Positions 52,114 through 59,397 of a DNA stretch of 64,000 nucleotides are shown here, one piece after another. Location of the stretch: positions 806,001-870,000 of the forward strand of contig NZ_CBDCWX010000005.1 in NCBI RefSeq assembly GCF_965223525.1, in the 5' to 3' direction. Made by a program: the position numbers and the translations under genes. Source of the stretch: Leptofilum sp965223525 (GTDB taxonomy: Bacteria; Chloroflexota; Anaerolineae; Promineifilales; Promineifilaceae). The notes beneath the pieces are model-generated. The model had not been told where the DNA came from and made no database searches. It was given only the letters and a program-made list of their open reading frames with translations. How positions within the stretch are numbered: position 1 is the stretch's first letter; each line of letters begins with the position of its first letter.

Positions 52114-52665
52114 ATGGCCTGGATTAAGATGATTTCGATGGAAGAAGCGACTGGCGCGTTAAAAAAGATGTATGAAAAATACATGGAGCCGGCGGGCATG
52201 GTAGACAACATCTTGCGAATCCACAGCCTGAACCCCAAGTCGCTACGCACCCATTACGACCTGTACGCCCACCTCATGCGGGGCAGGTCAGACCTGAGTC
52301 GGGTGCAGCGGGAGATGATTGCCATTGTCGCTTCGGCTGCCAACAAATGCCATTACTGACTGGTACATCACGGAGCCGGGCTGCTCCGCCTGACCAACGA
52401 CGAGGCGTTAGTCGAAGCATTAAAAACCGACTGGCGCAGTGCCAACCTCACCCCTGCCGACCACCAGATGCTTACATACGCCGAAAAATTGACGCTCACC
52501 CCATGGGAAATGGTGGAAGCGGACGTGATTGCGCTGCGTGAGGTCGGTTTTAGCGACGCGGCCATTCTGGATATAAATCAGGTGACGGGGTATTATGCCT
52601 TTGTCAATCGCCTGGCCGATGGGTTGGGCGTGGAGCTGGAGGCGTACCAGACCGGTAACCAGTAA
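52114..52665 (+). CDS. AhpD-like peroxidase-related selenoprotein (CxxU, in-frame TGA)
   Basis: From ATG 52114 (GGAAGGAGAGG upstream) the frame reads 81 codons to CHY, then TGA at 52357-52359, then LVHHGAGLLRLTNDEAL and on to TAA at 52665. The whole is 183 residues with the TGA as codon 82. AhpD/carboxymuconolactone-decarboxylase-like peroxidase-related proteins have the active-site motif NxCHYC-x-x-HH at this point, so the TGA replaces exactly the second, redox-active Cys of CxxC (C79-H-Y-U82). A hairpin fitting a bacterial SECIS follows at once. AhpD-like selenoproteins of CxxU type are known. Insertion of selenocysteine is inferred; a nonsense mutation at this codon is the alternative. Confidence 0.85.
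52361..52396 (+). promoter_or_regulatory. Candidate bacterial SECIS element
   Basis: Right after the TGA, TGGT (52361-52364) pairs with ACCA (52393-52396), and CGGAGC (52371-52376) pairs perfectly with GCTCCG (52383-52388) around the loop CGGGCT. The apical loop begins 17 bases after the TGA and has G at its second position. These features fit the SelB-binding hairpin described for bacterial selenocysteine insertion. It lies inside the coding region, as bacterial SECIS elements do. Confidence 0.7.
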
Positions 52666-52684
52666 TCGGTGGTCGGTAATCGGT
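52652..52684. repeat. GTAATCGG-family repeat at the selenoprotein gene end
   Basis: CGGTAACCAGTAATCGG followed by TGGTCGGTAATCGGT begins in the last codons of the selenoprotein gene and supplies its stop (AACCAGTAA). It is related to sequence at 54363-54411 (AAACAGTAATCGG) and 7625-7650. Confidence 0.6.
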
Positions 52685-52751
52685 TTGGTTTTTAGCCCGA
52701 CAGGGCTTGCACAAATAGTCGGAGGATTTATCCCTCGGTGGAGGTAGTTGA

Positions 52752-53543
52752 ATGAGCGAGTTAGTCCTTACACAGCAGCGGGACAGCATTTTTGAGATTA
52801 TTTTGAATCGGCCAGAGAAGCGGAATGCGATGAATGCGGAACTGGTTGAGGGGTTGGATACGGCCGTTCGCACCGCAAACCGCACCCCCAACATCCGCAC
52901 GGTTATCATTCGGGGTGAGGGCAAAGCGTTCTCGGCGGGGATTGACGTGAGCAGCCTGCTAGGGTTGGCGCAAAAGTACGGCCCCTACTGGCAGCAGCGC
53001 ATGCGGAACATCACCGATGATTTTCAGGCGGTGCACAATCGGCTGGAGCGGCTGGAGATTCCCACCATTGCCCTGCTGCACGGCTACTGCCTGGGGCTGG
53101 CCATGGAGCTGGCCCTCGCCTGCGACATCCGCATTGCCGCCGAAGGCACGCAGATGGGCTTGCCAGAAACGCGCCTGGGCATCATCCCCGACGTGGGCGG
53201 CACGACGCGGCTAACGCGGCTGGTTGGCCCCGCCCGCGCCAAAGAGCTCATCTTCACCGGGCGGCATTTTGACATGGCTTATGCGGAACGATGGGGCATT
53301 GTCAATTACGTGCTGCCCACCAACCAGCTCATGGCCAAGGCGGAAGAATTGGCTGCTGAAATCAATCTAGCAGCCCCGCTGGCGGTGGGCATGGCCAAGC
53401 GCGTCATTGATGGTCTCAGCGACATTGATCGCGGCTTGATGCTAGAGGGTTGGGCACAAAGCCAGCTTATGAGCAGTGAAGATTTTATGGAGGGGGCGCA
53501 AAGTTTCATGATGAAACGACCGCCTCAATTCAAAGGAAAGTAA
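52752..53543 (+). CDS. Enoyl-CoA hydratase/isomerase family protein
   Basis: This 263-residue crotonase-fold protein has RPEKRNAMNAELVEGL near residues 17-32, the oxyanion-hole segments KAFSAGIDVSSL near 57-68 and HGYCLGLAMELALACD near 110-125, and the GLPETRLGIIPDVGGTTRL segment near 136-155 with its Glu and Asp. It is typical of fatty-acid beta-oxidation enoyl-CoA hydratases, but broad substrate ranges exist. GGAGGTAG precedes the ATG. The patatin-like gene follows after four bases. Confidence 0.9.
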   Translation: MSELVLTQQRDSIFEIILNRPEKRNAMNAELVEGLDTAVRTANRTPNIRTVIIRGEGKAFSAGIDVSSLLGLAQKYGPYWQQRMRNITDDFQAVHNRLERLEIPTIALLHGYCLGLAMELALACDIRIAAEGTQMGLPETRLGIIPDVGGTTRLTRLVGPARAKELIFTGRHFDMAYAERWGIVNYVLPTNQLMAKAEELAAEINLAAPLAVGMAKRVIDGLSDIDRGLMLEGWAQSQLMSSEDFMEGAQSFMMKRPPQFKGK

Positions 53544-53547
53544 TGGT

Positions 53548-54375
53548 ATGAAAATTGGGTATGCGTTAGGCGGTGGCGGCGCACGTGGCGCGGCCCACGT
53601 TGGCGTGCTGATGGAGCTAGAGCGGCTGGGCATTCGGCCAAATCTCATTACCGGCACGAGCATTGGCGGCCTAGTCGGCGCGTTGTACGCCTCTGGGCTT
53701 ACCTGCGACGACCTAGCAGACTGCCTGCGCGAGATGAATATTGCCTCGATGTACTCTTTTGCAGGCAATGCACCTGCGCTAACGGGGGTCAGTAAATTCG
53801 AGCAGTTGCTGAAATCATATATTGGCCGCCCCAAATTTTCTGAGTTGGGCGTGCCGCTGGCGGTGGTTACCACAGATTTGGTGTCGCGGAAAGAGGTGAT
53901 TTTAGATGAAGGGGATGTGATTACGGCCGTCCTCGCCACCATCGCCATTCCTATTTTGTTTCCCCCAGTGGAGCAGGATGGTATGGTGTTGAGCGATGGA
54001 GGCATTTTGAACAATACGCCATTTGATGTTGCCAGGGCGCGGGGCGCCAACTACGTCATTGCTGTGGATTTGAGCAACACCGCACCCTACGGTACGCCAG
54101 ACAAGCCAGCCCCCACCCCAACAGGCGTGTTGGGCAAGGCTTTGGCCCTCACACAGCGGCGCAAAACGTGGCAAATTATGTCCGTTGTGGCCGACATTAT
54201 CACGGCGCAAACGCTACAGAAGCATTTAGCCGTCTCCCGCCCGGAGCTTCTGTTGCAGCCCAACATGGGTTCCATTGGCCTGTTCGATTTTCACCGATTG
54301 GATGAGGGGATTGCGGCAGGGCGAACGGCCGTGCGTGAGGCAGAAGAACAGTTGTCGGTAATCAGTAAACAGTAA
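53548..54375 (+). CDS. Patatin-like phospholipase (RssA-type)
   Basis: This 275-residue serine lipase has the oxyanion loop GGGGARGAAHVG near residues 8-19, the nucleophile motif GTSIGG near 36-41 and the catalytic Asp in LSDGGILNN near 148-156 (Asp-Gly-Gly). These form the Ser-Asp dyad of patatin-like proteins. The natural substrate of bacterial RssA-type members is mostly unknown. Its last residues (about LSVISKQ) and stop codon lie in a GTAATCGG-type repeat. It is probably co-transcribed with the enoyl-CoA hydratase gene four bases upstream. Confidence 0.92.
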   Translation: MKIGYALGGGGARGAAHVGVLMELERLGIRPNLITGTSIGGLVGALYASGLTCDDLADCLREMNIASMYSFAGNAPALTGVSKFEQLLKSYIGRPKFSELGVPLAVVTTDLVSRKEVILDEGDVITAVLATIAIPILFPPVEQDGMVLSDGGILNNTPFDVARARGANYVIAVDLSNTAPYGTPDKPAPTPTGVLGKALALTQRRKTWQIMSVVADIITAQTLQKHLAVSRPELLLQPNMGSIGLFDFHRLDEGIAAGRTAVREAEEQLSVISKQ

Positions 54376-54411
54376 TCGGTTATCTGTTTACTGATCACGG
54401 ATAACCGATTA
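54363..54411 (+). repeat. GTAATCGG-family overlapping inverted repeats at the patatin gene end
   Basis: Two mutually exclusive stems are possible. CAGTAAACA (54363-54371) pairs with TGTTTACTG (54385-54393), while TAATCGGTTATC (54373-54384) pairs perfectly over 12 bases with GATAACCGATTA (54400-54411). The left part contains the patatin gene stop codon. Confidence 0.7.
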
Positions 54412-54436
54412 CGGAATACCAAACACGGAGGTAAAC

Positions 54437-55186
54437 ATGATCACACTCGGTATAGACATTGGCGGCAGCGGCATCAAGGGCGCACTCGTAGATACAAAAA
54501 AAGGGGAGATGGTGACGGATCGGCTGCGTATTCCGACGCCAAAGCCTGCCAAACCAAAGGCCGTCATCAAGGTACTCAAGCAAATTGTGGATCATTTTGA
54601 CTATAGCGGGCCGATTGGGGTGGGGATTCCGGCGATTGTTATTAACGGCATCACCCACTCGGCAGCGAACATTGACGATGAGTGGATTGGCTTTGCTAGC
54701 CAGCAGGCGATGGCCAAGGCCACTGGTTGCCCGGTGACGCTGGGCAACGATGCAGACGTAGCGGGCGTGGCTGAAGTGCGCTTTGGCGCAGGGCGCAACC
54801 AATCCGGCACGGTGATGATTTTTACGCTAGGTACGGGGATTGGCAGCGCAATGTTTGTCAACGGCCGTCTCGTCCCCAACACCGAACTCGGCCACCTTTA
54901 CTTACGCAACCAAAAGCATGATGCTGAAGATTGGGCCGCGGAGCGCATCCGGGATGAGCAAGATTTAAGCTGGGAGCAGTGGGGTAAGCGGCTCAATACC
55001 TACTTTCAGCATATCGAGTTCATCTTTTCGCCAGAGCTGATCATTATTGGTGGCGGCGTTAGCAAAAGGTACGAGAAATTCTTGCCCTATATCCAAACCC
55101 GCGCCGACATCGTGCCAGCAGAGTTGCGTAACGAGGCGGGGATTGTGGGAGCGGCCGTTCTTGCCGCAGAAGCAGGTAGGCAGTAA
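54437..55186 (+). CDS. ppgK: Polyphosphate glucokinase-like ROK kinase
   Basis: This 249-residue ROK protein has the phosphate-binding DIGGSGIKGALVD near residues 6-18, LGNDADVAGVAEVRFGAG near 96-113, the GTGIGSAMFVNGRLVPNTELGH segment near 132-153 and IIGGGVSKR near 201. The zinc-site cysteines of other ROK proteins are absent. Size and the GHLYLRNQKHDAEDWAAERI wording match polyphosphate/ATP glucokinases, which form glucose-6-phosphate using polyphosphate. GGAGGTAAAC precedes the ATG. It stands apart from the two ROK genes at the beginning of the window. Confidence 0.88.
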   Translation: MITLGIDIGGSGIKGALVDTKKGEMVTDRLRIPTPKPAKPKAVIKVLKQIVDHFDYSGPIGVGIPAIVINGITHSAANIDDEWIGFASQQAMAKATGCPVTLGNDADVAGVAEVRFGAGRNQSGTVMIFTLGTGIGSAMFVNGRLVPNTELGHLYLRNQKHDAEDWAAERIRDEQDLSWEQWGKRLNTYFQHIEFIFSPELIIIGGGVSKRYEKFLPYIQTRADIVPAELRNEAGIVGAAVLAAEAGRQ

Positions 55187-55200
55187 CGGGCAAAGTGTCT

Positions 55201-55611
55201 ATGAAACGACGCAAGTTTCATCGAATACTCTTCCTGAGTGCTGGTTGTTACAATTTGCTATGGGGAATCTACAGCAGTTTTGATCCGCAATGGTTTTTTC
55301 GATTTTCAGACCTCCCCTTGTTAAATCATCCGCCAATATTTACAACTTTGGGAATGGTCGTTGGCGTCTATGGCATTCTTTATTTGGAAGTTGCGAGACG
55401 GCCGTCGCAGGGATTTTTGATCGCAGCTGTGGGGTTGCTTGGCAAAGTGCTAGGCCCGTTAGGGTGGGCCTACCTTTTTCTAAATAGAGAATGGCCATTA
55501 AAAAGCATTGTGCTAATTTTGACGAACGATTTAATTTGGTGGATCCCCTTTATAATTTACTTATTTGATTCCAAAGACGAATATTTCAAAGATTTTAAGA
55601 TTAGGGCTTGA
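55201..55611 (+). CDS. Hypothetical four-helix membrane protein
   Basis: This 136-residue protein has about four hydrophobic segments (residues about 8-25, 43-62, 69-92 and 103-125) with a short charged C-terminus (DSKDEYFKDFKIRA). I do not recognise a family. Its stop TGA directly abuts the ATG of the DUF4166 gene (TGAATG), which suggests co-translation. Start 55201 is used instead of the GTG six bases upstream; neither has a strong ribosome site. The base composition is more AT-rich than that of the genes before it. Confidence 0.65.
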   Translation: MKRRKFHRILFLSAGCYNLLWGIYSSFDPQWFFRFSDLPLLNHPPIFTTLGMVVGVYGILYLEVARRPSQGFLIAAVGLLGKVLGPLGWAYLFLNREWPLKSIVLILTNDLIWWIPFIIYLFDSKDEYFKDFKIRA

Positions 55612-56256
55612 ATGAAATCTCCACTTTCTCCAATTTTAGAAGATATTGAGACGCTACCTGAAGCATTCAAAATTCAGTTTTTGCATTCGCCAGAACTGGA
55701 TTATGATGTCGTTCTTGAGGGGGTGCTAACCGAAGTTTGGTTCCGACCGATCTGGCTAGCTCCGCTTTTCTGGTTACTAGAACGTTTGGGGATCTTAATT
55801 GCTGAACGAGCAAATTCAATAAAAACCACCCTAAAAGTTGTGGCAATTTATGATGAAAACGGTTTTCCTTACCATTTATGGTTTCGCAGATTTTATGGGG
55901 CAAAAGTCAAAAAGTTTGACGTCAAAGTAATATTTGACAGAGCCTCTAAACAAGCCGTTGATCTTGTAGGCCTTAAAGGTTTTCTTGCCCTGGCATGGGA
56001 TGTTCGCTTTGCTCCCCCAGATACGATTAAACTAGATGTCGTTGGGGCGGGAATACGCTACAGGGACAGGATCTTTTGGTTACCCAACTGGTTATGGCCT
56101 ATTTTTCTAGGGCGCGAGGAATTCATTCAAAAGGTTGATTTTCCAAAAGCAGATCAAGTAAGCATTCATTTGTTGATTAAACATCCTCTATTTGGTTCTG
56201 TCTTCTCCTACAAAGGCACTTTCCAAGTTACGCAGCACAAGGAGAAAAATGATTGA
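55612..56256 (+). CDS. DUF4166-like protein
   Basis: This 214-residue protein contains FWLLERLGILIAER near residues 44-57 and PYHLWFRRFYG near 84-94, followed by a beta-rich region with VGAGIRYRDRIFWLPNWLWP near 144-163. This is the layout of DUF4166 proteins, whose function is unknown and which are often fused to or near SDR-type enzymes. No signal peptide is seen. Genes before and after overlap or abut it, so it belongs to an operon of small unknowns. The family assignment is from memory. Confidence 0.7.
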   Translation: MKSPLSPILEDIETLPEAFKIQFLHSPELDYDVVLEGVLTEVWFRPIWLAPLFWLLERLGILIAERANSIKTTLKVVAIYDENGFPYHLWFRRFYGAKVKKFDVKVIFDRASKQAVDLVGLKGFLALAWDVRFAPPDTIKLDVVGAGIRYRDRIFWLPNWLWPIFLGREEFIQKVDFPKADQVSIHLLIKHPLFGSVFSYKGTFQVTQHKEKND

Positions 56257-56956
56257 AACTAAAATATATACCTTCCATTTTGCAAATACCAAAATCCGCA
56301 CAACGGCCGTTGCACTTAGTCGCCCACCGACCAGTCAGGATGTCCGTGGCCTCAAACACGCGGAATGCATGACAAGGATGACGCTCGGTGCGCCAATCTT
56401 GTCGCCAGCACGAATGCAACTCCGCTATCTAACAATGTTTGCAGCTTGGGAAAACCATCGTGCGATAGATGAATTTCTTGCTGATACCAAACTAGGCCGT
56501 GCACTTGCAACAGGCTGGCATGTGCGGATGGTGTTTCTGCGTCGCTGGGGCTACATTAGCGAGCTCGATGGGCTTGCCGAAAGCGAGGGAGGACAAAATC
56601 CAGAAGCACCTGTGGTAGCCGTAACGCTCGCTCGGATGAAGCTGCCACAAGTCCCACGCTTCATTCGTTGGGGCAAGCCTGTCGAAGAACTGGTTCGAGA
56701 CCATCCAGGCAAAACCTTAGCGATAGCAGCGATGAGGCTGCCACGCACAGTCTCTACCTTTTCAGTGTGGCACTCTCAACGGGAAATGGTTGATATGGTT
56801 CATGGACACAGCTCCGTGCCGCAACCTAAGCGTCACGCCACTGCAATGGCTGAGCGGCGGCGAAAAGATTTTCACTTTGAGTTCACAACCCTTCGATTCA
56901 GACCAATTGCAGAGTACGGAGCGTGGGAAGGACGTACCAATATTGTTCCGATTTGA
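56249..56956 (+). CDS. Conserved hypothetical protein, possibly dimeric alpha-beta barrel type
   Basis: This 235-residue soluble protein has regularly spaced conserved-looking blocks: LKHAECMTRMTLGAPILSPA near 36-55, FAAWENHRAIDEFLADTKLG near 66-85, GWHVRMVFLRRWGYISELDG near 91-110, and a second half with TVSTFSVWHSQREMVDMVHG. The pattern suggests a repeated ferredoxin-like (monooxygenase or spheroidene-monooxygenase-like) fold, but this is uncertain. ATG 56249 has AAGGAG upstream and overlaps the DUF4166 stop by eight bases. Similar proteins occur in actinobacteria, as far as I recall, without known function. Confidence 0.65.
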   Translation: MIETKIYTFHFANTKIRTTAVALSRPPTSQDVRGLKHAECMTRMTLGAPILSPARMQLRYLTMFAAWENHRAIDEFLADTKLGRALATGWHVRMVFLRRWGYISELDGLAESEGGQNPEAPVVAVTLARMKLPQVPRFIRWGKPVEELVRDHPGKTLAIAAMRLPRTVSTFSVWHSQREMVDMVHGHSSVPQPKRHATAMAERRRKDFHFEFTTLRFRPIAEYGAWEGRTNIVPI

Positions 56957-57014
56957 AACTCAGAATGTCAATATTATTTATGAATGATTTATATTATTCG
57001 CAATGGAGGTAGCT

Positions 57015-57668
57015 ATGTCAGGTGTAAAATTATCTTCGCAAGAACTTATTGCCCGCCTCAACAGCCAAAATATCAAATTTGGCGATGTCAAAAAAATTGC
57101 CAGGGAAATCAAAAGAGATCACCCCCTTGCGATGGAGCTTTGGGCTTCAGAAGGATTTTTTCCCCGTCTTCTTTCCGTTTTGATTTTGGATAAGAAGCAG
57201 CTAAATCAGGAAATCATCGAATCCATGGCGAAAGATCTACAGATTCACAAGCCAGAAGAGCGCAACCGAATAAACGAGTGGCTTATGGCCAATCAGCTAA
57301 TGAAAGACAAGAAGCTGGTCACGCTCATGCAGACTTGGGAGCATCATGCGCTTCCCGATCTACGCCGTATGTTCTGGTATCATCAGGCTCGTCTAAGATG
57401 GACTGGCCAGAATCCGCCGGAAAACACTTTAAACCTTGTGGATGCCATTGAGGAGCGGCTCTCCGACGAGGTGCCCGAAGTGCAATGGGCGATGAATTTC
57501 ACTGGTGGGTGGATTGGTGTTCACGATCCTCAATTCCGCGAACGAATGATCGCCATAGGCGAACGGCATGGTTTGTACAAGGGCATTCCGGTTCCCCAAA
57601 ATTGTACACCCGACTATTTACCGGAGTTTATCAGCATCGAGGTAGAGAAACTCAAAAAGAAACAGTAG
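57015..57668 (+). CDS. DNA alkylation repair protein, AlkD-like HEAT-repeat protein
   Basis: This 217-residue all-helical protein has the AlkD-type arrangement: FGDVKKIAREIKRDHPLAMELWASE near 22-46, repeated helical pairs, and the stretch EVQWAMNFTGGWIGVHDPQFRERMIAIGERHG near 151-182. AlkD-type enzymes excise positively charged alkylated bases without flipping them. Catalytic Trp/Asp positions cannot be assigned confidently here, so it could be an AlkD paralogue of altered function. GGAGG lies seven bases before ATG 57015; an earlier ATG at 57003 lies within that ribosome site. Confidence 0.75.
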   Translation: MSGVKLSSQELIARLNSQNIKFGDVKKIAREIKRDHPLAMELWASEGFFPRLLSVLILDKKQLNQEIIESMAKDLQIHKPEERNRINEWLMANQLMKDKKLVTLMQTWEHHALPDLRRMFWYHQARLRWTGQNPPENTLNLVDAIEERLSDEVPEVQWAMNFTGGWIGVHDPQFRERMIAIGERHGLYKGIPVPQNCTPDYLPEFISIEVEKLKKKQ

Positions 57669-57678
57669 CCCAAAACCC

Positions 57679-58005
57679 ATGATTTATTTTATCCCCACAA
57701 TCATTATCCTTTTGATTCAAACGTATCTCCTTATTTCTTGGTGGAACGCGCGTAAAAAGAAGGATGGCAACGAGGGGAAGCTCATTTTCTGGGGCTTTCT
57801 TGTGGGGCAAATTTATCTGATTTGGGAAGTTTTGTTGGTGCAGCAAACAGGACAGCCTTTGCCGGACTCACCAGAACAACAGATGTTGATGCTTCGGTTG
57901 GCCTGTGGCGGTGCGCCTGGGGGGCTTTTTGTCATTATCGGGCTGTTTTATATCAGTTTTACAGCTTTTGGGGTTAGAAAAGTTAACCGGAGTGACGATA
58001 AATAA
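57679..58005 (+). CDS. Hypothetical two- to three-helix membrane protein
   Basis: This 108-residue protein has hydrophobic helices near residues 2-19, 34-50 and 77-96 (CGGAPGGLFVIIGLFYISF), with a basic segment ARKKKDGNEGK between the first two. I do not recognise a family. It begins ten bases after the AlkD-like gene and is followed by the convergent histidine kinase gene. No clear Shine-Dalgarno is present, so confidence is moderate. Confidence 0.55.
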   Translation: MIYFIPTIIILLIQTYLLISWWNARKKKDGNEGKLIFWGFLVGQIYLIWEVLLVQQTGQPLPDSPEQQMLMLRLACGGAPGGLFVIIGLFYISFTAFGVRKVNRSDDK

Positions 58006-58032
58006 TATTCCACTGCCTCACTGAGGTCAGGG

Positions 58033-59259
58033 TTAAACGGCCGTTACTGGCAACATAATCGTAAAGGTCGCTCCTTCCCCCACGGTGCTAGCAACGGTGA
58101 TACGGCCGTTGTGCTCCTCCACAATTTTTTGCGCGACGGAAAGCCCCAAGCCGCTACCCTCCGCGCTTTCGCTGCCCGGAATGCGGTAGAAGCGCTCAAA
58201 TAGATGCTCAATATCTTCTGGCTCAATGCCAGGGCCGGTGTCGGTCACGTCAATTTGGACTTCGCTGTTTTGGCAAGTGGCGCTGATGACGATACGGCCG
58301 TTTGCCACATTGTACTTAATCGCATTACTCACCAAATTGAGAAGCACCTGTTTTAGCCGATCGGCGTCGCCGATAACGGCCGTTGCCCCCGCATCGGTTG
58401 GCAAATCTGGCGCCAGATTCACCTCAATCTCAATGCCGCGTGCCGCCGCCTGCGCTTGCGAAATGCTCACCACCTCTTCAACGATTTGCGCCAGCGGCAC
58501 TACCTCCCGCGCCAGCCGCATTCGGCCAGATTCCAACCGTGAGAAATCCAGAAAATCTTTGGTCATTTTAGAAAGACGATTCGACTCTTTTTTGATCATC
58601 CCCACCAGCTCACCGTGCTTTTCCTGGGGGATTTCTGGTCGCGTTAGCAGTTCGCTGGCAGCCGAAATGGCCATGAGCGGCGTTTTTAGCTCGTGCATAA
58701 TTTCGGCAATGAGATCCGATTGGCTAAAGAGGTGGGCGTTCACAATGGCAACGGCCGATTGTGAGGCCAACGATTCCATCAACGCCACATCCTGCTCCGT
58801 GTAATCTTTGTCATCTTCCTTGTTGATTACCTCCAGTGCACCAATGACGCCTTGTCCGGTGATCAGCGGCACCGCCAGCATGGAGCGGGTTACGAATTCC
58901 AAATCTTCATCCACATTGGCATAAAATCGTTCATCTGTTTGTACATCATCCAAAATGAGGGATCGGCCGTGTCGCACGACCCAACCCGCAATGCTGCTAT
59001 CCAGCGGCACCACAATGTCTCGTGGCACCTCGCCCCGCGTGGAAGCAGCAAAGTGCAGATGTCCCGTGGAGCGGTCTACCAGCAAAATAGAGGCGGTTTC
59101 GGTGTGGGTTAGTTCAGTCGCCACGTCCATCACCAGCGACAGCAGTTCACCTAGCCGCAGCGTGGAGCTGAGACGCTGGCTAATTTGCAGCAGCCGCGCC
59201 AAATGCTCTGGCGAAATGGCGCTGTGCGTGTTGGCGGCAATATTCACTTGTTCTGTCAT
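58033..59259 (-). CDS. GAF-domain sensor histidine kinase
   Basis: This 408-residue cytoplasmic kinase has an N-terminal GAF domain (about residues 22-165), a HisKA dimerisation helix with the phospho-histidine in MHELKTPLMAISAASELL near 188, and a HATPase domain with N-box LVSNAIKYN near 303-311, G1 DTGPGIEPEDIEHLFERF near 335-352 and G2 GSGLGLSVAQKIV near 362-374. The GAF domain suggests sensing a small ligand or redox state. ATG 59259 is used; a GTG twelve bases upstream is an alternative. Its partner could be the CpaE-like response regulator two genes upstream. Confidence 0.92.
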   Translation of the reverse strand: MTEQVNIAANTHSAISPEHLARLLQISQRLSSTLRLGELLSLVMDVATELTHTETASILLVDRSTGHLHFAASTRGEVPRDIVVPLDSSIAGWVVRHGRSLILDDVQTDERFYANVDEDLEFVTRSMLAVPLITGQGVIGALEVINKEDDKDYTEQDVALMESLASQSAVAIVNAHLFSQSDLIAEIMHELKTPLMAISAASELLTRPEIPQEKHGELVGMIKKESNRLSKMTKDFLDFSRLESGRMRLAREVVPLAQIVEEVVSISQAQAAARGIEIEVNLAPDLPTDAGATAVIGDADRLKQVLLNLVSNAIKYNVANGRIVISATCQNSEVQIDVTDTGPGIEPEDIEHLFERFYRIPGSESAEGSGLGLSVAQKIVEEHNGRITVASTVGEGATFTIMLPVTAV

Positions 59260-59284
59260 GGTGATGCTCACTTCCTACATCTGT

Positions 59285-59339
59285 TACAAACCACAGAAAA
59301 CAATTTGAAAACCGAAAGGCGATTTCTCTGTGGTTTGTA
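59285..59339. repeat. CCACAGAG-family inverted repeat
   Basis: TACAAACCACAGA (59285-59297) and TCTGTGGTTTGTA (59327-59339) are perfect 13-base arms around a 29-base centre. It lies between the sirtuin and histidine kinase genes and abuts the 55-base element, copy 2. Confidence 0.85.
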
Positions 59340-59342
59340 CAA

Positions 59343-59397
59343 GTAAAAGCGAGAGAAATGGCTCTGCGTATTTCAAAAAACTTTCCCGCTTTTACAC
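59343..59397 (-). repeat. 55-base palindromic element, copy 2 (at sirtuin gene end)
   Basis: On the minus strand it reads GTGTAAAAGCGGGAAAG to CTCGCTTTTAC and matches copy 1 at 27531-27585 in about 50 of 55 positions. Here GTG-TAA supplies the last valine and the stop of the sirtuin gene. Copy 1 ends the SDR gene in a different frame. Confidence 0.85.

Noticed and set aside
52114..52665. Reading the AhpD-like gene as two separate genes or a simple nonsense pseudogene
   Set aside because: The single break is a TGA exactly at the second Cys of CxxC, the frame is otherwise intact, and a SECIS-like hairpin follows. Selenocysteine is the better explanation.
11402..59339. A CRISPR array based on the recurring CCACAGAG words
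   Set aside because: Copies are kilobases apart, are inverted repeats with variable centres, and lack regular spacers or cas genes.
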